Notes: a model not told the origin generated them from the letters alone. Positions 1 through 8,776 are shown, counted from the stretch's first letter. The stretch is 64,000 nt of DNA from TK10-74A sp965263065 (GCA_965263065.1 CBDHGH010000003.1:2480001-2544000), one strand, 5' to 3'. Made by a program: numbers and translations.

Positions 1-2298
1 CGGAACTATTGGACGACCCTGCGACAGCGGAAGATCTCACGCCGCACCATGTTGGGAGCCAGCGCGAAGGCTGGGGTTGGAGCAGCCGGCCTCGCCCTGG
101 TCGGCTGCGGCGACGACGACGGGCCTGACGCCGGGGCCGTGGCCGCCGAACGGGCGGCCGCGGCCGCGGAAGAGGCCGCCGCCGCCGCCGTCGCCGCCGG
201 GGAGGCGCGCGCCGCCGCCGCGGCCGCCGCCGCGGAAGCCGCCGCTGCGGCTGCCGCCGACGCAGCCGCCGCGGCATCCGCGGCCGGTGATCAGGCTGCC
301 GCGGCCGTCGCCGCTGCAGCGTCCGAGGCCGCCGACGCCGCCGCCCAGGCCGCCCGCGACGCGGCTGCCGCGGTCGAGGCCGGGACGGCCACCGCCGAGG
401 CTGCCCAGGCCGCCATCGCAGCGGCCGCCGACGCCGCCGCTGCGGCTGCCGCCGCGGCCGGGGAAGCGTCCGCCGCCGCCGGGCAGGCCGCCGCCACGGC
501 CCAAGAGACCGCCGCCAGCGCCGAGGCCGTCGCCGAAGCCGCGGCCGAAACCGCTGCGGCCGCTGTCATGGCGGCCGAAGAGGCCGCCGACGCGGCCAGT
601 GAGGCCGCCGGCGCGGCCGGGGAGGCCGCCGACGCGGCCAGCGCGGCGGCGGCGGCCGTCGCCGCCGGCCTGGCCGACGACACCGAGTATTCCGTCCCCT
701 GGCCGCTCGACCAGGTCGATCTGGACGCCACGATCGTCGGGGTGGCCACCACCGACGGCGGGGGCCTGGATCCACACAAGTCCGGCAGCTTCGGCAACTT
801 CTCCAACACCGGCGGCGTCTTCAGCCCGCCCGTCGTACTGGATCCCCGCAATAACTCCGTGGCCGCCCATCTCGTCGCGCCGGAGTGGATCGACCCCGTC
901 ACGCTCCGGGCGGCGGTTGCCCCGGCGCCGTTCCACGACGGCTCGATCCTCACCGCCCACGACCTGGTGTTCAGCTACGACCGCATGTTCGGTCGCGCCG
1001 CATACCACGACGGCGGCGCGACGAGCGATCACCCCGGCGGCTGGACCCCCGCGAACCCGTGGCTTTCCTCGGGCTGGGCCCGGCACGAGGCCGTGGACGA
1101 TCGCACCTGGGCGATCGAGATCGACGCGCCCAATGCGGAGTTCATCACCGCCAAGATGCCCTTTGTCGGCAGTGCGCCGGTCGTGTCGCGGGCGGACGTG
1201 GAGCGGCGCGGCGACACCGCGGTGGACCAATCCTCGATGGGCACGGGCCCCTACCGCTTCGTCAGCCACACGGACGACGAGGACTTCGTCTACGAGCGCT
1301 TCGACGACCACCTCTTCCCGATCGACTACCCCGTCCGGGTGCCGCACGCGCCCCACCACAAACAGCTGACGGTCCTGGTGCGCCCCGAACTCCAGTCGCG
1401 CTTGGCCGGCCTCGAGGCCGGCGAGATCGACCTGGCGGACAGCCTGGGCCCCGATGTCGTCAAGCCGTTCCTGGACGACCCCGACTTCACCGTCCAGTTC
1501 GGCCCCAACATCAACTACTGCATGCAGAACCTCTTCCCCAACCTGTACGCGCAAACGATGGACGACGGCAGCCCCAACCCGTTCCTGGATGTCCGCGTCC
1601 GCCGGGCCGCGAACCACGCGATCAACCGCCAGTCCCTGATCGACAACCTCCTGCTCGGCGTGGGCGAGCAGTCGCTCCTGACATGCAACACCGCCCAGGG
1701 CTACCCGACCCCGGAGCAGAAGCAGGAAGTCACCTACGCCTACGACCCCGAGCGGGCGCGGGCGCTGCTGGCCGAGGCCGGCTACCCGGACGGCTTCGAT
1801 ACCCACCTGTACTGGACGCCCGAGTGGGGCGGCTCGTTCGAGTCGGACATGGCGCTGGCGGTCGTGCAGGATCTGACGACGGTCGGCATCCGGGTGGAGT
1901 CCGTGCCGCTCACCTTCAGCGAGTACCTCACCGACAAGTACATGCGCGGCCTGGAGAACGCCCCGCCGGGCCTCCACTGGTTCTGGGCCAGCCCCACCCC
2001 CGATATCGGCGGGCTCTGGGAGTGTTGCGCCGGGCCTCGTGGCAGTTGGGGCGTCGCGCGGCCCCCGGAACCCGACATGGACGAGATGGTCCTCGCGCTG
2101 TTGGAGGAGCAGGATCCCGAGCGGCGCCTCCCGCTGGTCACGGAGGTCATCCTCGAGCACGCGCGGCGGGCGTACTACATCTACCTCGTCGAGACGGCGG
2201 ACGGCGTCATGACCCGCAGCGAGGTCAACTGGCCCAAGGGCGGGCCCTTCGGCCTCCTGGACTACAGCAGCACCTCCGCCGCGCAGAAGCACATCTGA
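1..2298 (+). CDS. ABC transporter substrate-binding lipoprotein, SBP family 5 (5'-truncated), with Ala-rich spacer
   Basis: Extracellular solute-binding protein of the peptide/nickel family, tethered by lipid outside the membrane and delivering ligand to permeases such as the two that follow. The frame is open at base 1: the first codons read RNYWTTLRQRKISRRTMLG, matching the N-terminus of the paralogue at 60521, so the true start lies left of the window and the ATG at 49 is internal. Visible in order: twin-arginine motif SRRTML, hydrophobic h-region, lipobox LVGC (Cys codon 106-108), an acidic GDDDGPD stretch, about 180 Ala-rich residues, then the SBP_5 domain (motifs FHDGSILTAHDLVFSYDR and LDVRVRRAANHAIN). 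The ligand cannot be deduced. The Ala-rich part is almost certainly a long helix or rod; its function is unknown. Confidence 0.9.
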   Translation, partial: RNYWTTLRQRKISRRTMLGASAKAGVGAAGLALVGCGDDDGPDAGAVAAERAAAAAEEAAAAAVAAGEARAAAAAAAAEAAAAAAADAAAAASAAGDQAAAAVAAAASEAADAAAQAARDAAAAVEAGTATAEAAQAAIAAAADAAAAAAAAAGEASAAAGQAAATAQETAASAEAVAEAAAETAAAAVMAAEEAADAASEAAGAAGEAADAASAAAAAVAAGLADDTEYSVPWPLDQVDLDATIVGVATTDGGGLDPHKSGSFGNFSNTGGVFSPPVVLDPRNNSVAAHLVAPEWIDPVTLRAAVAPAPFHDGSILTAHDLVFSYDRMFGRAAYHDGGATSDHPGGWTPANPWLSSGWARHEAVDDRTWAIEIDAPNAEFITAKMPFVGSAPVVSRADVERRGDTAVDQSSMGTGPYRFVSHTDDEDFVYERFDDHLFPIDYPVRVPHAPHHKQLTVLVRPELQSRLAGLEAGEIDLADSLGPDVVKPFLDDPDFTVQFGPNINYCMQNLFPNLYAQTMDDGSPNPFLDVRVRRAANHAINRQSLIDNLLLGVGEQSLLTCNTAQGYPTPEQKQEVTYAYDPERARALLAEAGYPDGFDTHLYWTPEWGGSFESDMALAVVQDLTTVGIRVESVPLTFSEYLTDKYMRGLENAPPGLHWFWASPTPDIGGLWECCAGPRGSWGVARPPEPDMDEMVLALLEEQDPERRLPLVTEVILEHARRAYYIYLVETADGVMTRSEVNWPKGGPFGLLDYSSTSAAQKHI
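136..672 (+). other. Ala-rich low-complexity spacer module (copy 1)
   Basis: This stretch codes for about 180 residues that are mostly alanine with scattered E, D, Q, S and G and no proline, consistent with one continuous helix or alanine coiled coil. Its DNA is built from GCC/GCG/GCT codons. It aligns with 60665-61327 nearly base for base, apart from a block of about 54 codons present only in the second copy. Confidence 0.75.
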
Positions 2299-2300
2299 CG

Positions 2301-2500
2301 CCGGGAACCTCACCCCCTGCGTGGGAACCTCACCCCCTGTCCCCCTCTCCAGCTAAAGCGCTGGAGAGGGGGGACCGGAGGGGGAATGGGCGGTTCGCGA
2401 ACCGCCCCTACGGGATCCCGCTCCATCGCCATTGCCCGGCGATGGAGCGGAGGCTCCGGTTCCCTCTCCCTCTGGGAGAGGGCTAGGGTGAGGGCCCGTC
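2301..2500. repeat. Composite palindromic extragenic repeat, cluster 1
   Basis: The gap between the substrate-binding gene and the permease is a chain of perfect hairpins: 13-bp arms at 2341-2353/2360-2372, the 20-bp palindrome gggcggttcgcgaaccgccc at 2388-2407, 11-bp arms at 2420-2430/2438-2448, and 9-bp arms at 2462-2470/2474-2482. A direct repeat, gggaacctcaccccctg, occurs at 2303 and again at 2323. The same modules recur at 60253-60318 and 62888-63171. It carries no ORF and no transposase, so it resembles a REP- or MITE-like dispersed repeat. Confidence 0.85.
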
Positions 2501-2585
2501 GCGCCTCTGGTCGACTCCCCTCCGGTATACTTCCCGCTGGTACACTCCCCTCCGCACATGCGGAGAGCGGCCTGCAGGGAGCCCG

Positions 2586-3521
2586 ATGCAGTTCTGGAAC
2601 TACTTCGCGATCCGGCTGATCCAGGCGTTCTTCGTCGTCTTCATCGTCGTGACGACCGTCTTCTTCGTCTCGCGCACCGTGGGCAACCCCGAGGCGACGC
2701 TGCTGCCGCTCGAGGCGCGGGACGTCGATATCGAGAACCTGAAGGAGACCCTGGGGCTGAACGACCCGCTGATCGTCCAGTACGGCGTTTTCCTGTGGAA
2801 CCTGGCGCAAGGCGACTTCGGGACCTCGTGGCGGGGCGGGGGCACGCCGGCGCTCGGCGCGATCGGCGACCGGGCCGAGAACACGCTCAAGCTGGGGGTG
2901 GCGGGCGTGGTGTTCGCGCTCGCGCTGGCGGTGCCGCTGGGCATCCTCGCGGCACTCAAGCGGGGCACGGTCATCGACTGGCTGGCCCGCTTCGTGGCGG
3001 TGATCGGGCAGGCCACCCCGAGCTTCTGGCTGGGCCTGATGATGATCTTCTTCTTCGCCGTGCAACTGGGCTGGTTCCCGACCGGCGGCGCGAAGGAGGG
3101 CTTCCGCTCGTTGATCCTGCCGGCGCTGGCGCTGGGGCTGTTCGAGATGGTTGCGATCATGCGGCTGACGCGGTCGGGGATGATCGACGTCATGGAGACG
3201 GACTTCATTCGCACGGCGCGGGCCAAGGGGCTGAGCGAGCGGGTGGTCATCGGGCGCCACGCCGTGCGGCACGCGCTGCTGCCGGTCGTGACGATGCTGG
3301 GCCTGTCGCTCGGCCGCCTGATCGGCGGCTCGGTGATCATCGAGATGGTGTTCGCCTGGCCGGGGATCGGCCGGCTGATCATCGACTCGATCCTCAAAAA
3401 TGACTTCCCGATGGTGCAGGCGTCGATCATCGTGCTGGCGGCGTCGATCGCGGTGGTGAACCTGCTGGTCGACGTGTCGTACCGGCTGATCGACCCGCGC
3501 ATCCGGGCGGGGGCCGCCTGA
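2586..3521 (+). CDS. ABC transporter permease, DppB/OppB type
   Basis: Inner-membrane permease of a peptide/nickel-type importer, 311 residues, a normal length. An N-terminal membrane segment (FFVVFIVVTTVFFVSRTVG) precedes a periplasmic portion and the BPD_transp_1 domain; the EAA-type loop that docks the ATPase is visible around DFIRTARAKGLSERVVIGRH, followed by VFAWPGIGRL. The start has a GGGAG ribosome site at 2576-2580. It overlaps the next permease by one base (TGATG). It probably serves the upstream substrate-binding protein, from which it is separated by the repeat cluster. No ATP-binding subunit follows, so the ATPase must be encoded elsewhere. Confidence 0.95.
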   Translation: MQFWNYFAIRLIQAFFVVFIVVTTVFFVSRTVGNPEATLLPLEARDVDIENLKETLGLNDPLIVQYGVFLWNLAQGDFGTSWRGGGTPALGAIGDRAENTLKLGVAGVVFALALAVPLGILAALKRGTVIDWLARFVAVIGQATPSFWLGLMMIFFFAVQLGWFPTGGAKEGFRSLILPALALGLFEMVAIMRLTRSGMIDVMETDFIRTARAKGLSERVVIGRHAVRHALLPVVTMLGLSLGRLIGGSVIIEMVFAWPGIGRLIIDSILKNDFPMVQASIIVLAASIAVVNLLVDVSYRLIDPRIRAGAA

Positions 3522-4417
3522 TGGCGGGCCCAGTGACGGGCCAGACGGCGGCCGCGCCCCTGGCGCAGCGGCGACGCGGCATCCGCTGGCGGCGCTGGCT
3601 GGGGCTCTCCGTGCCCGGCGCGATCGGGCTGGCGGTGCTCGTGGCGGGCGTGGGGGCGAACGTGCTCGCGACGCACGACCCGGAGTTCATCAACCTGGGG
3701 GTGCGCCTGCAGCCGCCCATCTTCGACGGGGGCAGCTGGGACTATATCCTGGGCACCGACCAAGTGGGCCGGGACATCTTCAGCCGGCTGTTGTACGGGG
3801 CGCGCATCTCGCTGATCGTGGTCTTCATCGTGGTGCCGGGCGCGGCGCTGGTCGGGACGGTGCTGGGGCTGGTTTCGGGCTGGGTGGGCGGCCTCACGGG
3901 CCAGTTGCTTATGCGCGTGGTCGACGTGCAACTGGCGATGCCGGGCATCCTCTTCGCGGTGCTGCTCGCGGCCCTGGTGGGGCCCAGCCTGCGCAACGTG
4001 ATCATCATCCTGCTGATCTGGACTTGGCCCTCGTACGCGCGGCTGGTGCGGGCCGACGTGCTCACGCTGAAGGAGCGCGACTTCGTCACGGCGTCGCGGG
4101 CGACCGGGGCGGGGCCCGCCTGGATCATGCGCCGGCACCTGTTCCCGAACGTGGTCAACACCGTCGTGATCATCATGACGCTGGAGGTCGCGCTGGTGAT
4201 CCTGGCCGAGGCCGCGCTGAGCTTCCTGACCGTCGGCGCGCCGCCGGGCACGCCGTCGTGGGGGGTGATGATCTCGGAGGGCCGCGACTTCATGAACGTC
4301 GCCTGGTGGCCCATCTGGCTGCCGGGGCTCGCCCTGCTCACGATCTCCCTGACCGGCAACCTGATGGGTGACTGGCTGCGCGACGCCCTCGATCCGCGCC
4401 TGCGCAACGTGCGCTAG
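3521..4417 (+). CDS. ABC transporter permease, DppC/OppC type
   Basis: Second membrane subunit of the importer, 298 residues. It has the N-terminal OppC-like segment (WLGLSVPGAIGLAVLVAGVG), the family signature LGTDQVGRDIFSRLLYGARI, and an EAA loop at DFVTASRATGAGPAWIMRRH. Its ATG overlaps the TGA of the preceding permease, indicating translational coupling and a heterodimeric channel. Its stop overlaps the stop of the convergent DUF4870-like gene (CTAG). Confidence 0.95.
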   Translation: MAGPVTGQTAAAPLAQRRRGIRWRRWLGLSVPGAIGLAVLVAGVGANVLATHDPEFINLGVRLQPPIFDGGSWDYILGTDQVGRDIFSRLLYGARISLIVVFIVVPGAALVGTVLGLVSGWVGGLTGQLLMRVVDVQLAMPGILFAVLLAALVGPSLRNVIIILLIWTWPSYARLVRADVLTLKERDFVTASRATGAGPAWIMRRHLFPNVVNTVVIIMTLEVALVILAEAALSFLTVGAPPGTPSWGVMISEGRDFMNVAWWPIWLPGLALLTISLTGNLMGDWLRDALDPRLRNVR

Positions 4418-4848
4418 GACTGCGGACCCATCAGCCGGCCGATCATCGGGTAGCGGTAGTCGTCGCCCCGCCCAACCGCGCCGGCCGCGCGCCAGGCGAG
4501 GACGGCCTGCACGCCGTAGTACGCCAGGTAGACCGGCAGGGCAGTCAGGACCACGGCCAGCGCCAGCGCCCCGTCGCGGTACGACGACTCCCACGCGAAG
4601 GCGGCCGCGACCGCGACGCAGGTGACCACGATGAGGGCCACGTTGAAGCTGAGGAACTGGAAGAGGGCGGCCTGCAGCGCCTGCCGCGCGGCCCAATCCG
4701 ACTGCGACCCCTGGCTCCGGAACAGCCCCACCGCGGCGAACACGCCCAGCAGCGGCACGACGTTGAGCAGCGCGGTCCGGTGGGCGCGGGCGGCCACTCT
4801 GCGGGCGGCGGCTGTGCGGGCGGCCGGGTCGGGTGGCGGAGTTGTCAC
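4414..4848 (-). CDS. DUF4870-like small membrane protein
   Basis: A 144-residue protein with three hydrophobic segments: NVVPLLGVFAAVGLF, FNVALIVVTCVAVAAAFAW and LALAVVLTALPVYLAYYGVQ. The motif QSDWAARQALQAALFQFL resembles the 'HARQAL/NFQ' region of DUF4870 (Tic20-like) proteins, and the tail after the last segment (GDDYRYPMIGRLM) is typical of that family. Function is unknown. It is convergent with the permease operon and transcribed alone. Confidence 0.7.
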   Translation of the reverse strand: MTTPPPDPAARTAAARRVAARAHRTALLNVVPLLGVFAAVGLFRSQGSQSDWAARQALQAALFQFLSFNVALIVVTCVAVAAAFAWESSYRDGALALAVVLTALPVYLAYYGVQAVLAWRAAGAVGRGDDYRYPMIGRLMGPQS

Positions 4849-5264
4849 GCGCGGGCCTTCCGGGGTGGGGCGCCGGGTAACCGTCGTGTAAATCCTGGCG
4901 GCGAGGCGGTGCGGAACGATTGCCGCCCGCCGACGCCAGGCCTTAGCTTGCGGCCACGCAGGCTACACAGCCGAGGCGGGTGGGGCGGCCCAGGAGAAAC
5001 GGAAAACCTGGGTCGACCCCACCCTGGGTGGCACGCGGACGCGCTTGGGCAAGCGGTCCGCCCCGCATATTCTCGCACATTCGTTCCCGCCTCTCCATCA
5101 CACATCAGCAGCACACGTCAGCAGCACCCACCAGCAGCACCCGGCGATCGCGGGCCGATCGTCGGGGCGGCTGCCGCGCCCCCATGCCCTTCTGCCCGTA
5201 CACTTCGGGGAGATCAGCGAGGGACGGGCAGCGATCGGACGCGGGCGGATGCGTGAGCGACGAC
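4849..5264. other. Intergenic region with 13-bp iteron-like repeats
   Basis: About 415 bases between divergent genes without a convincing gene; the overlapping frames here have no recognisable protein features. The only structure seen is three tandem 13-bp units beginning cagcagcac at 5106, 5119 and 5132. No clear sigma-70 promoter was found. Confidence 0.6.
5106..5144 (+). repeat. Three 13-bp direct repeats (cagcagcac core)
   Basis: The 9-base core cagcagcac starts at 5106, 5119 and 5132, giving exact 13-base spacing with variable last four bases. It lies about 120 bases upstream of the DUF3090 gene. It could be a regulator-binding array or a simple minisatellite. Confidence 0.6.
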
Positions 5265-5807
5265 ATGGCTAGCGGGGCCGAGCACGATCTGGGGCTCGTG
5301 GACTCGTTCGAGGCGGAGTCGATCGGGGAGCCCGGCGACCGGCGCTTCCGGCTGCGCCTGATGGCGCAGGGGGAGAGCGCGTCGCTGTGGATCGAGAAGG
5401 AGCAGGTGCAGGCGCTCGCCAACGCCATCGAGCAGGTGCTGGTGCTGCATCGCAAGGAGCGCGAAGGCTCGCGACCGTCGGCCGCGGCGCTGAGCGACTT
5501 CCCGCGCCATCCCACGCACGACTTCCGCGTCAGCCGCCTCGCGCTCGCCTACGACGACGGCGGCGAGGCGCTCGCGATCTACGCCACCGACGCCGCGGCC
5601 GAGGACCAGGAGCGCTCCACGCTGCGGGCGTCGTTCTCGCGCGATCTGGCGCGGCGGTTCTCCCGCCAGGCGCAGGAGACGGTCTCGGCGGGCCGGCCGC
5701 TGTGCCCGCTGTGCAAGGAGCCGCTGGAGCCGGGCGAGCATCTCTGCCCGCCGGCCAACGGACACTCGGAGGATGCGATCACGTGGCTGGGGCCGCCGGA
5801 GCTCTAG
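5265..5807 (+). CDS. DUF3090 family protein
   Basis: A 180-residue protein of unknown function belonging to DUF3090, a family found mainly in Actinomycetota and Chloroflexota. The N-terminal signature DLGLVDSFEAESIGEPGDRR and the C-terminal zinc-ribbon-like CPLCKEPLEPGEHLCPPANG are both family hallmarks. I chose the ATG at 5265 (MASGAEHD); a GTG at 5253, in frame, is a possible alternative, and neither has a strong ribosome site. The longer open frame reaching back to 4980 looks like low-complexity shadow. The rhodanese gene follows 15 bases later on the same strand. Confidence 0.85.
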   Translation: MASGAEHDLGLVDSFEAESIGEPGDRRFRLRLMAQGESASLWIEKEQVQALANAIEQVLVLHRKEREGSRPSAAALSDFPRHPTHDFRVSRLALAYDDGGEALAIYATDAAAEDQERSTLRASFSRDLARRFSRQAQETVSAGRPLCPLCKEPLEPGEHLCPPANGHSEDAITWLGPPEL

Positions 5808-5822
5808 CCGCCCGCGCAATCG

Positions 5823-6695
5823 TTGTGGGAGGAGACCACGATGTCGACGAATACCGCGCCGGGCTGGGCGCGACCGGAGTTGCTGGCGGAGACCGACTGG
5901 CTGGCGACCCATCTCGACGAACCCGATCTGATCGTCGTCGATTGTGACCTGCTGCCGGCCTACCAGCGCCTGCACATCCCCGGCGCCGTGTGGTCGCGGT
6001 CGCGCTACTGGAAGGCGCCCGACGCGCCCGGCGGCATGGAGGGCGGCGTCCACGCGATCGCCGACGCGGACGCCTTCGCACGGATCATGGGATCGCTGGG
6101 CATCCGCAACGATTCGCGGGTCGTCGCCTACGACGGCTCGGGCGGGCTCTACGCGGCGCGCTTCTGGTGGACCTGCGGCCGCTTCGGCTTCGACGCCGTG
6201 CAGGTGCTGCACGGCGGCCTGGACAAGTGGCACGCCGAGGGGCGGCCGCTCTCGAACGTGAACGAGCGACCCGCGCCGGCCCCGTTCGTCGCGACCGGCC
6301 CCAACGATGCGTCGGTCTGCCGTCTGGCCGACGTGCAACGCGACTGCGCGTCGGAGGAGCACGTGTTCTGGGATGTGCGGTCGGACGGGGAGTGGACCGG
6401 CGCCAACGCCCGCGGCACGCAGCACGGCGGGCGCGTGCCGAACGCGTCGCACCTGGAGTGGCTGGAGACGCTGGAGCATCCGCTGCGCACGCTGAAGTCG
6501 CCGGCGGCGCTGCGGGCGCTGCTGTCGGAGCGGGGCATCACGCCGGAGAAGACGGTCACGACCTATTGACAGGCGGGCATCCGTGCGGCGCACGGATTCT
6601 TCCTCCTTGAACTCCTGGGCTACCCGCGCCCGCGGCTCTACGACGCCTCATGGGCGGAGTACGGCAACGCCGACGGGGTCGTCGTCGAGCGCTGA
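5823..6695 (+). CDS. Candidate selenocysteine-containing rhodanese (thiosulfate/3-mercaptopyruvate sulfurtransferase), in-frame UGA at 6567
   Basis: Two-domain sulfurtransferase of the SseA/TST type that moves sulfane sulfur to thiol or cyanide acceptors. Start ATG 5823 has GGAGGAG just upstream. The N-terminal rhodanese domain has the usual non-catalytic loop (YDGSGGLYAARFWW). In the C-terminal domain, after WDVRSDGEW and GITPEKTVTTY, codon 249 is TGA (6567-6569), and the same frame continues QAGIRAAHGFFLLELLGYP, then LYDASWAEYGN, to a TGA at 6693. The UGA therefore sits exactly where the family has its catalytic Cys in the CxxGxR loop. Read through, the protein is 290 residues, close to the normal length, and fills the gap to the convergent gene at 6716. 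A perfect hairpin follows the UGA. Alternatives are a nonsense mutation or a base error. Family assignment is certain; Sec insertion is an inference. Confidence 0.8.
6579..6597 (+). promoter_or_regulatory. Candidate bacterial SECIS hairpin
   Basis: Perfect 8-bp stem atccgtgc (6579-6586) with gcacggat (6590-6597) closing a GGC triloop. The loop begins 17 bases after the in-frame UGA. This agrees with the described bacterial SECIS pattern: a short stem-loop shortly downstream of UGA with a G in the first two apical loop positions. The arms use CGT and GGA codons where this genome would mostly use CGC and GGC, as expected if RNA pairing is selected. Confidence 0.6.
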
Positions 6696-6715
6696 CCCCC
6701 ACCCCGCAGGGAACG

Positions 6716-8320
6716 CTAGTCGAGGCGGAAGCGCGTCGCGGCGGGGGACTTGGGCAGCCCCGGCATCGTCATGATGTCGCCCGCGATCACGACCAGGAAG
6801 CCCGCGCCCGCCGAGGGGCGCACCTCCCGCACGGGGAACTCGTGGCCCGTCGGACGGCCGCGCAGGGCGGGGTCGGCCGAGAGCGAGTACTGCGTCTTGG
6901 CGATGCAGACCGGCAGTCGGTCCATGCCCAGCCGGGTCATGCGCCGCAGCGTGAGATGGGCGCGGCGCTCGTAGGCGACGGAGCCGGCCCCGTAGACGTT
7001 GTGCGCGATGGCCTCGATCTTCGCCCGCAGCGGCTGGTCGAGGTCGTAGAGGTAGCGCAGGTCGCCGCCGACCGTCAGCGCGTCCTCGACGGCCTCCGCG
7101 AGGCCCAGGCAGGCCTCGCCGCCGCCGCCGAAGGGGTCGGCCTCCGCGGCGCGCACCTGACGCGACCGGCAGTGCGCGACGACGGCCGCGATCTCGGCGT
7201 CGCTGTCGGCGGGGAAGCGATTCACCGCCACGACCGGCGTCAGCCCGTGGCGCTGCACGTTGTCGATGTGGGCGTCCAGGTTGACGAGGCCGACGCGCAG
7301 CGCTCCAACGTCCTCCGCTTCGAGCTCCTTGGCCCCGACGCCGCCGTGCTGCTTGAGGGCCCGCGCCGTGGCGACGATCACGCCGACCTCCGGTCGCAGG
7401 CCGCCGATGCGCGAGTAGATGTTGAAGAACTTCTCGGCCCCCAGGTCGGATCCGAAGCCGGCCTCGGTGATGGTGACGTCGGAGGTGGCGAGCGCCGCCC
7501 GCGTGGCCATGAGGCTGTTGCAGCCCAGGGCGATGTTGGCGAAGGGCCCCCCGTGCACGAAGGCCGGACCGCCGTCGCTGGTCTGCACGAGGTTGGGCTG
7601 CAAGGCCTGTCGCATCAGCGCCGCCATCGCGACATCGACGCCCAGGTCGCGGCAGCGCACGGGCTCGATCTCGCGCGTGTAGCCCACGATGACGTCGCTT
7701 AGGCGCTGCTGCAGGTCGTCCAGCCCCGAGGCCACCGACAGGATCGCCATCACCTCCGAGGCGGGCGTGATGTCGAAGGCCTCCTCACGCGGGACGCCGT
7801 CGGTCGTCCCCCCCAACCCCACGACGATGTTGCGCAGCGCGCGGTCGTTCATGTCCAGGCAGCGGCGCCAGGTGATGCGGCGCGGGTCGAGCCCGTGCGG
7901 GTTGCCGTGGAACATCGAGTTGTCGATCGCGGCGGCGAGCAGGTTGTTGGCGGTCGTGACGGCGTGCAGGTCGCCGGTGAAGTGCAGGTTGATCTCGTCC
8001 GCCGGGTGGATCTGGGAGCCGCCGCCGCCGGTGCCGCCGCCCTTGATGCCCATCACGGGCCCGATCGACGGCTCGCGCAGCGCGGCGGTCGCCTTCACGC
8101 CCCGGCGCCGCATCGCCTGCGTCAGGCCGATCGAGGTCGTCGTCTTGCCCTCGCCCCCCGTGGTCGGATTGATCCCGGTGACGAGCACCAGCCGGCCGGG
8201 CGGCGCGTCCCGCAGCCGCTCGACGGCGGCCGGGGTCAGCTTCGCCTTGTCGGAGCCGTACAGATCGAGGTCGGCCGGACTCAGGCCGAGGTCCGCGGCG
8301 ACATCGGTGATGGGGCGCAT
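6716..8320 (-). CDS. fhs: Formate--tetrahydrofolate ligase
   Basis: ATP-dependent ligase making 10-formyl-THF from formate and THF in cytosolic one-carbon metabolism. The protein has 534 residues, slightly shorter than the usual ~557. The N-terminal P-loop NPTTGGEGKTTTSIGLTQ lies around residues 51-68, followed by family signatures REPSIGPVMGIKGGGTGGG and DIEINLHFTGD-like DEINLHFTGDLHAV. The ATG at 8320 has GAGGAG upstream on the minus strand. It is the last of a run of minus-strand genes. A 10-formyl-THF hydrolase-like gene at 12298 suggests control of the formyl-THF pool. Confidence 0.97.
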   Translation of the reverse strand: MRPITDVAADLGLSPADLDLYGSDKAKLTPAAVERLRDAPPGRLVLVTGINPTTGGEGKTTTSIGLTQAMRRRGVKATAALREPSIGPVMGIKGGGTGGGGSQIHPADEINLHFTGDLHAVTTANNLLAAAIDNSMFHGNPHGLDPRRITWRRCLDMNDRALRNIVVGLGGTTDGVPREEAFDITPASEVMAILSVASGLDDLQQRLSDVIVGYTREIEPVRCRDLGVDVAMAALMRQALQPNLVQTSDGGPAFVHGGPFANIALGCNSLMATRAALATSDVTITEAGFGSDLGAEKFFNIYSRIGGLRPEVGVIVATARALKQHGGVGAKELEAEDVGALRVGLVNLDAHIDNVQRHGLTPVVAVNRFPADSDAEIAAVVAHCRSRQVRAAEADPFGGGGEACLGLAEAVEDALTVGGDLRYLYDLDQPLRAKIEAIAHNVYGAGSVAYERRAHLTLRRMTRLGMDRLPVCIAKTQYSLSADPALRGRPTGHEFPVREVRPSAGAGFLVVIAGDIMTMPGLPKSPAATRFRLD

Positions 8321-8357
8321 GGCGACTCCTCTCGCCGCGAGGATACCCGCGCACGGG

Positions 8358-8765
8358 CTATGAGCGTTTGGCGTGGAACCGCACGTCGGTGATCTTGCGG
8401 GAGTTGGCGATCAGGGCGATGTTCCACTCCCCCGAGTCGGGCACGCTGATCGGGATCACGACGACGGTCCAGGGCGCGGTCACCGGGTGCAGGAACTCCC
8501 GGCGCTGGTGGTGCGCCCCGCCCACGCGCTTCTCCAGGCGGACGCGCACGTATTCGGCGTCGAGCGGCCGGGGCACCTCGAGCCGGATGAAGTACACCCG
8601 GTCCGGCTGCACGACGTCCGGAGCGGGCGTCAGGATCGGCTTGTCGGGGCTGGTCTCATCGATGGCGACGGCGAGCACCGCCTGCCCACCGTCGCCGCCC
8701 AGGCTGCAGGCCGTCAGCAGCGCCAGGATCGCCGTCAGTAGCCCAAGGCACGCCAGGCGGGCCAT
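8358..8765 (-). CDS. Small predicted lipoprotein
   Basis: A 135-residue secreted lipoprotein: signal peptide MARLACLGLLTAILALLTAC with lipobox LTAC (Cys20), then SLGGDGGQ and a beta-rich domain with no recognised family. The sequence YVRVRLEKRVGG and the C-terminal GEWNIALIANSRKITDVRFH suggest an immunoglobulin-like or carbohydrate-binding-like fold, but that is a guess. Start chosen at ATG 8765 because it opens the signal peptide; the open frame continues upstream without support. It begins 11 bases after the stop of the small membrane protein gene and looks co-transcribed with it. Confidence 0.7.
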   Translation of the reverse strand: MARLACLGLLTAILALLTACSLGGDGGQAVLAVAIDETSPDKPILTPAPDVVQPDRVYFIRLEVPRPLDAEYVRVRLEKRVGGAHHQRREFLHPVTAPWTVVVIPISVPDSGEWNIALIANSRKITDVRFHAKRS

Positions 8766-8776
8766 CGCGCCCCCCC

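Noticed and set aside
37..2313. Gly/Arg-rich minus-strand frame opposite the first substrate-binding gene (and a similar one at 60455-62896)
   Set aside because: It is the mirror image of the GCC/GCG-rich Ala spacer; the Gly/Arg composition follows from that codon pattern.
5106..5144. Origin of replication based on the three 13-bp repeats
   Set aside because: Only three short GC-rich copies, no AT-rich unwinding region, no DnaA boxes and no dnaA or rep gene nearby.
5823..6569. Treating the rhodanese as a complete 248-residue protein ending at 6569
   Set aside because: The ending cuts the catalytic loop in two, and 41 further codons in the same frame match the family.
6567..6569. UGA reassigned to an amino acid throughout this genome
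   Set aside because: Many genes here end in TGA, several in TGATG overlaps with the next gene (3519, 45231, 49220, 57639), so UGA is a normal stop.
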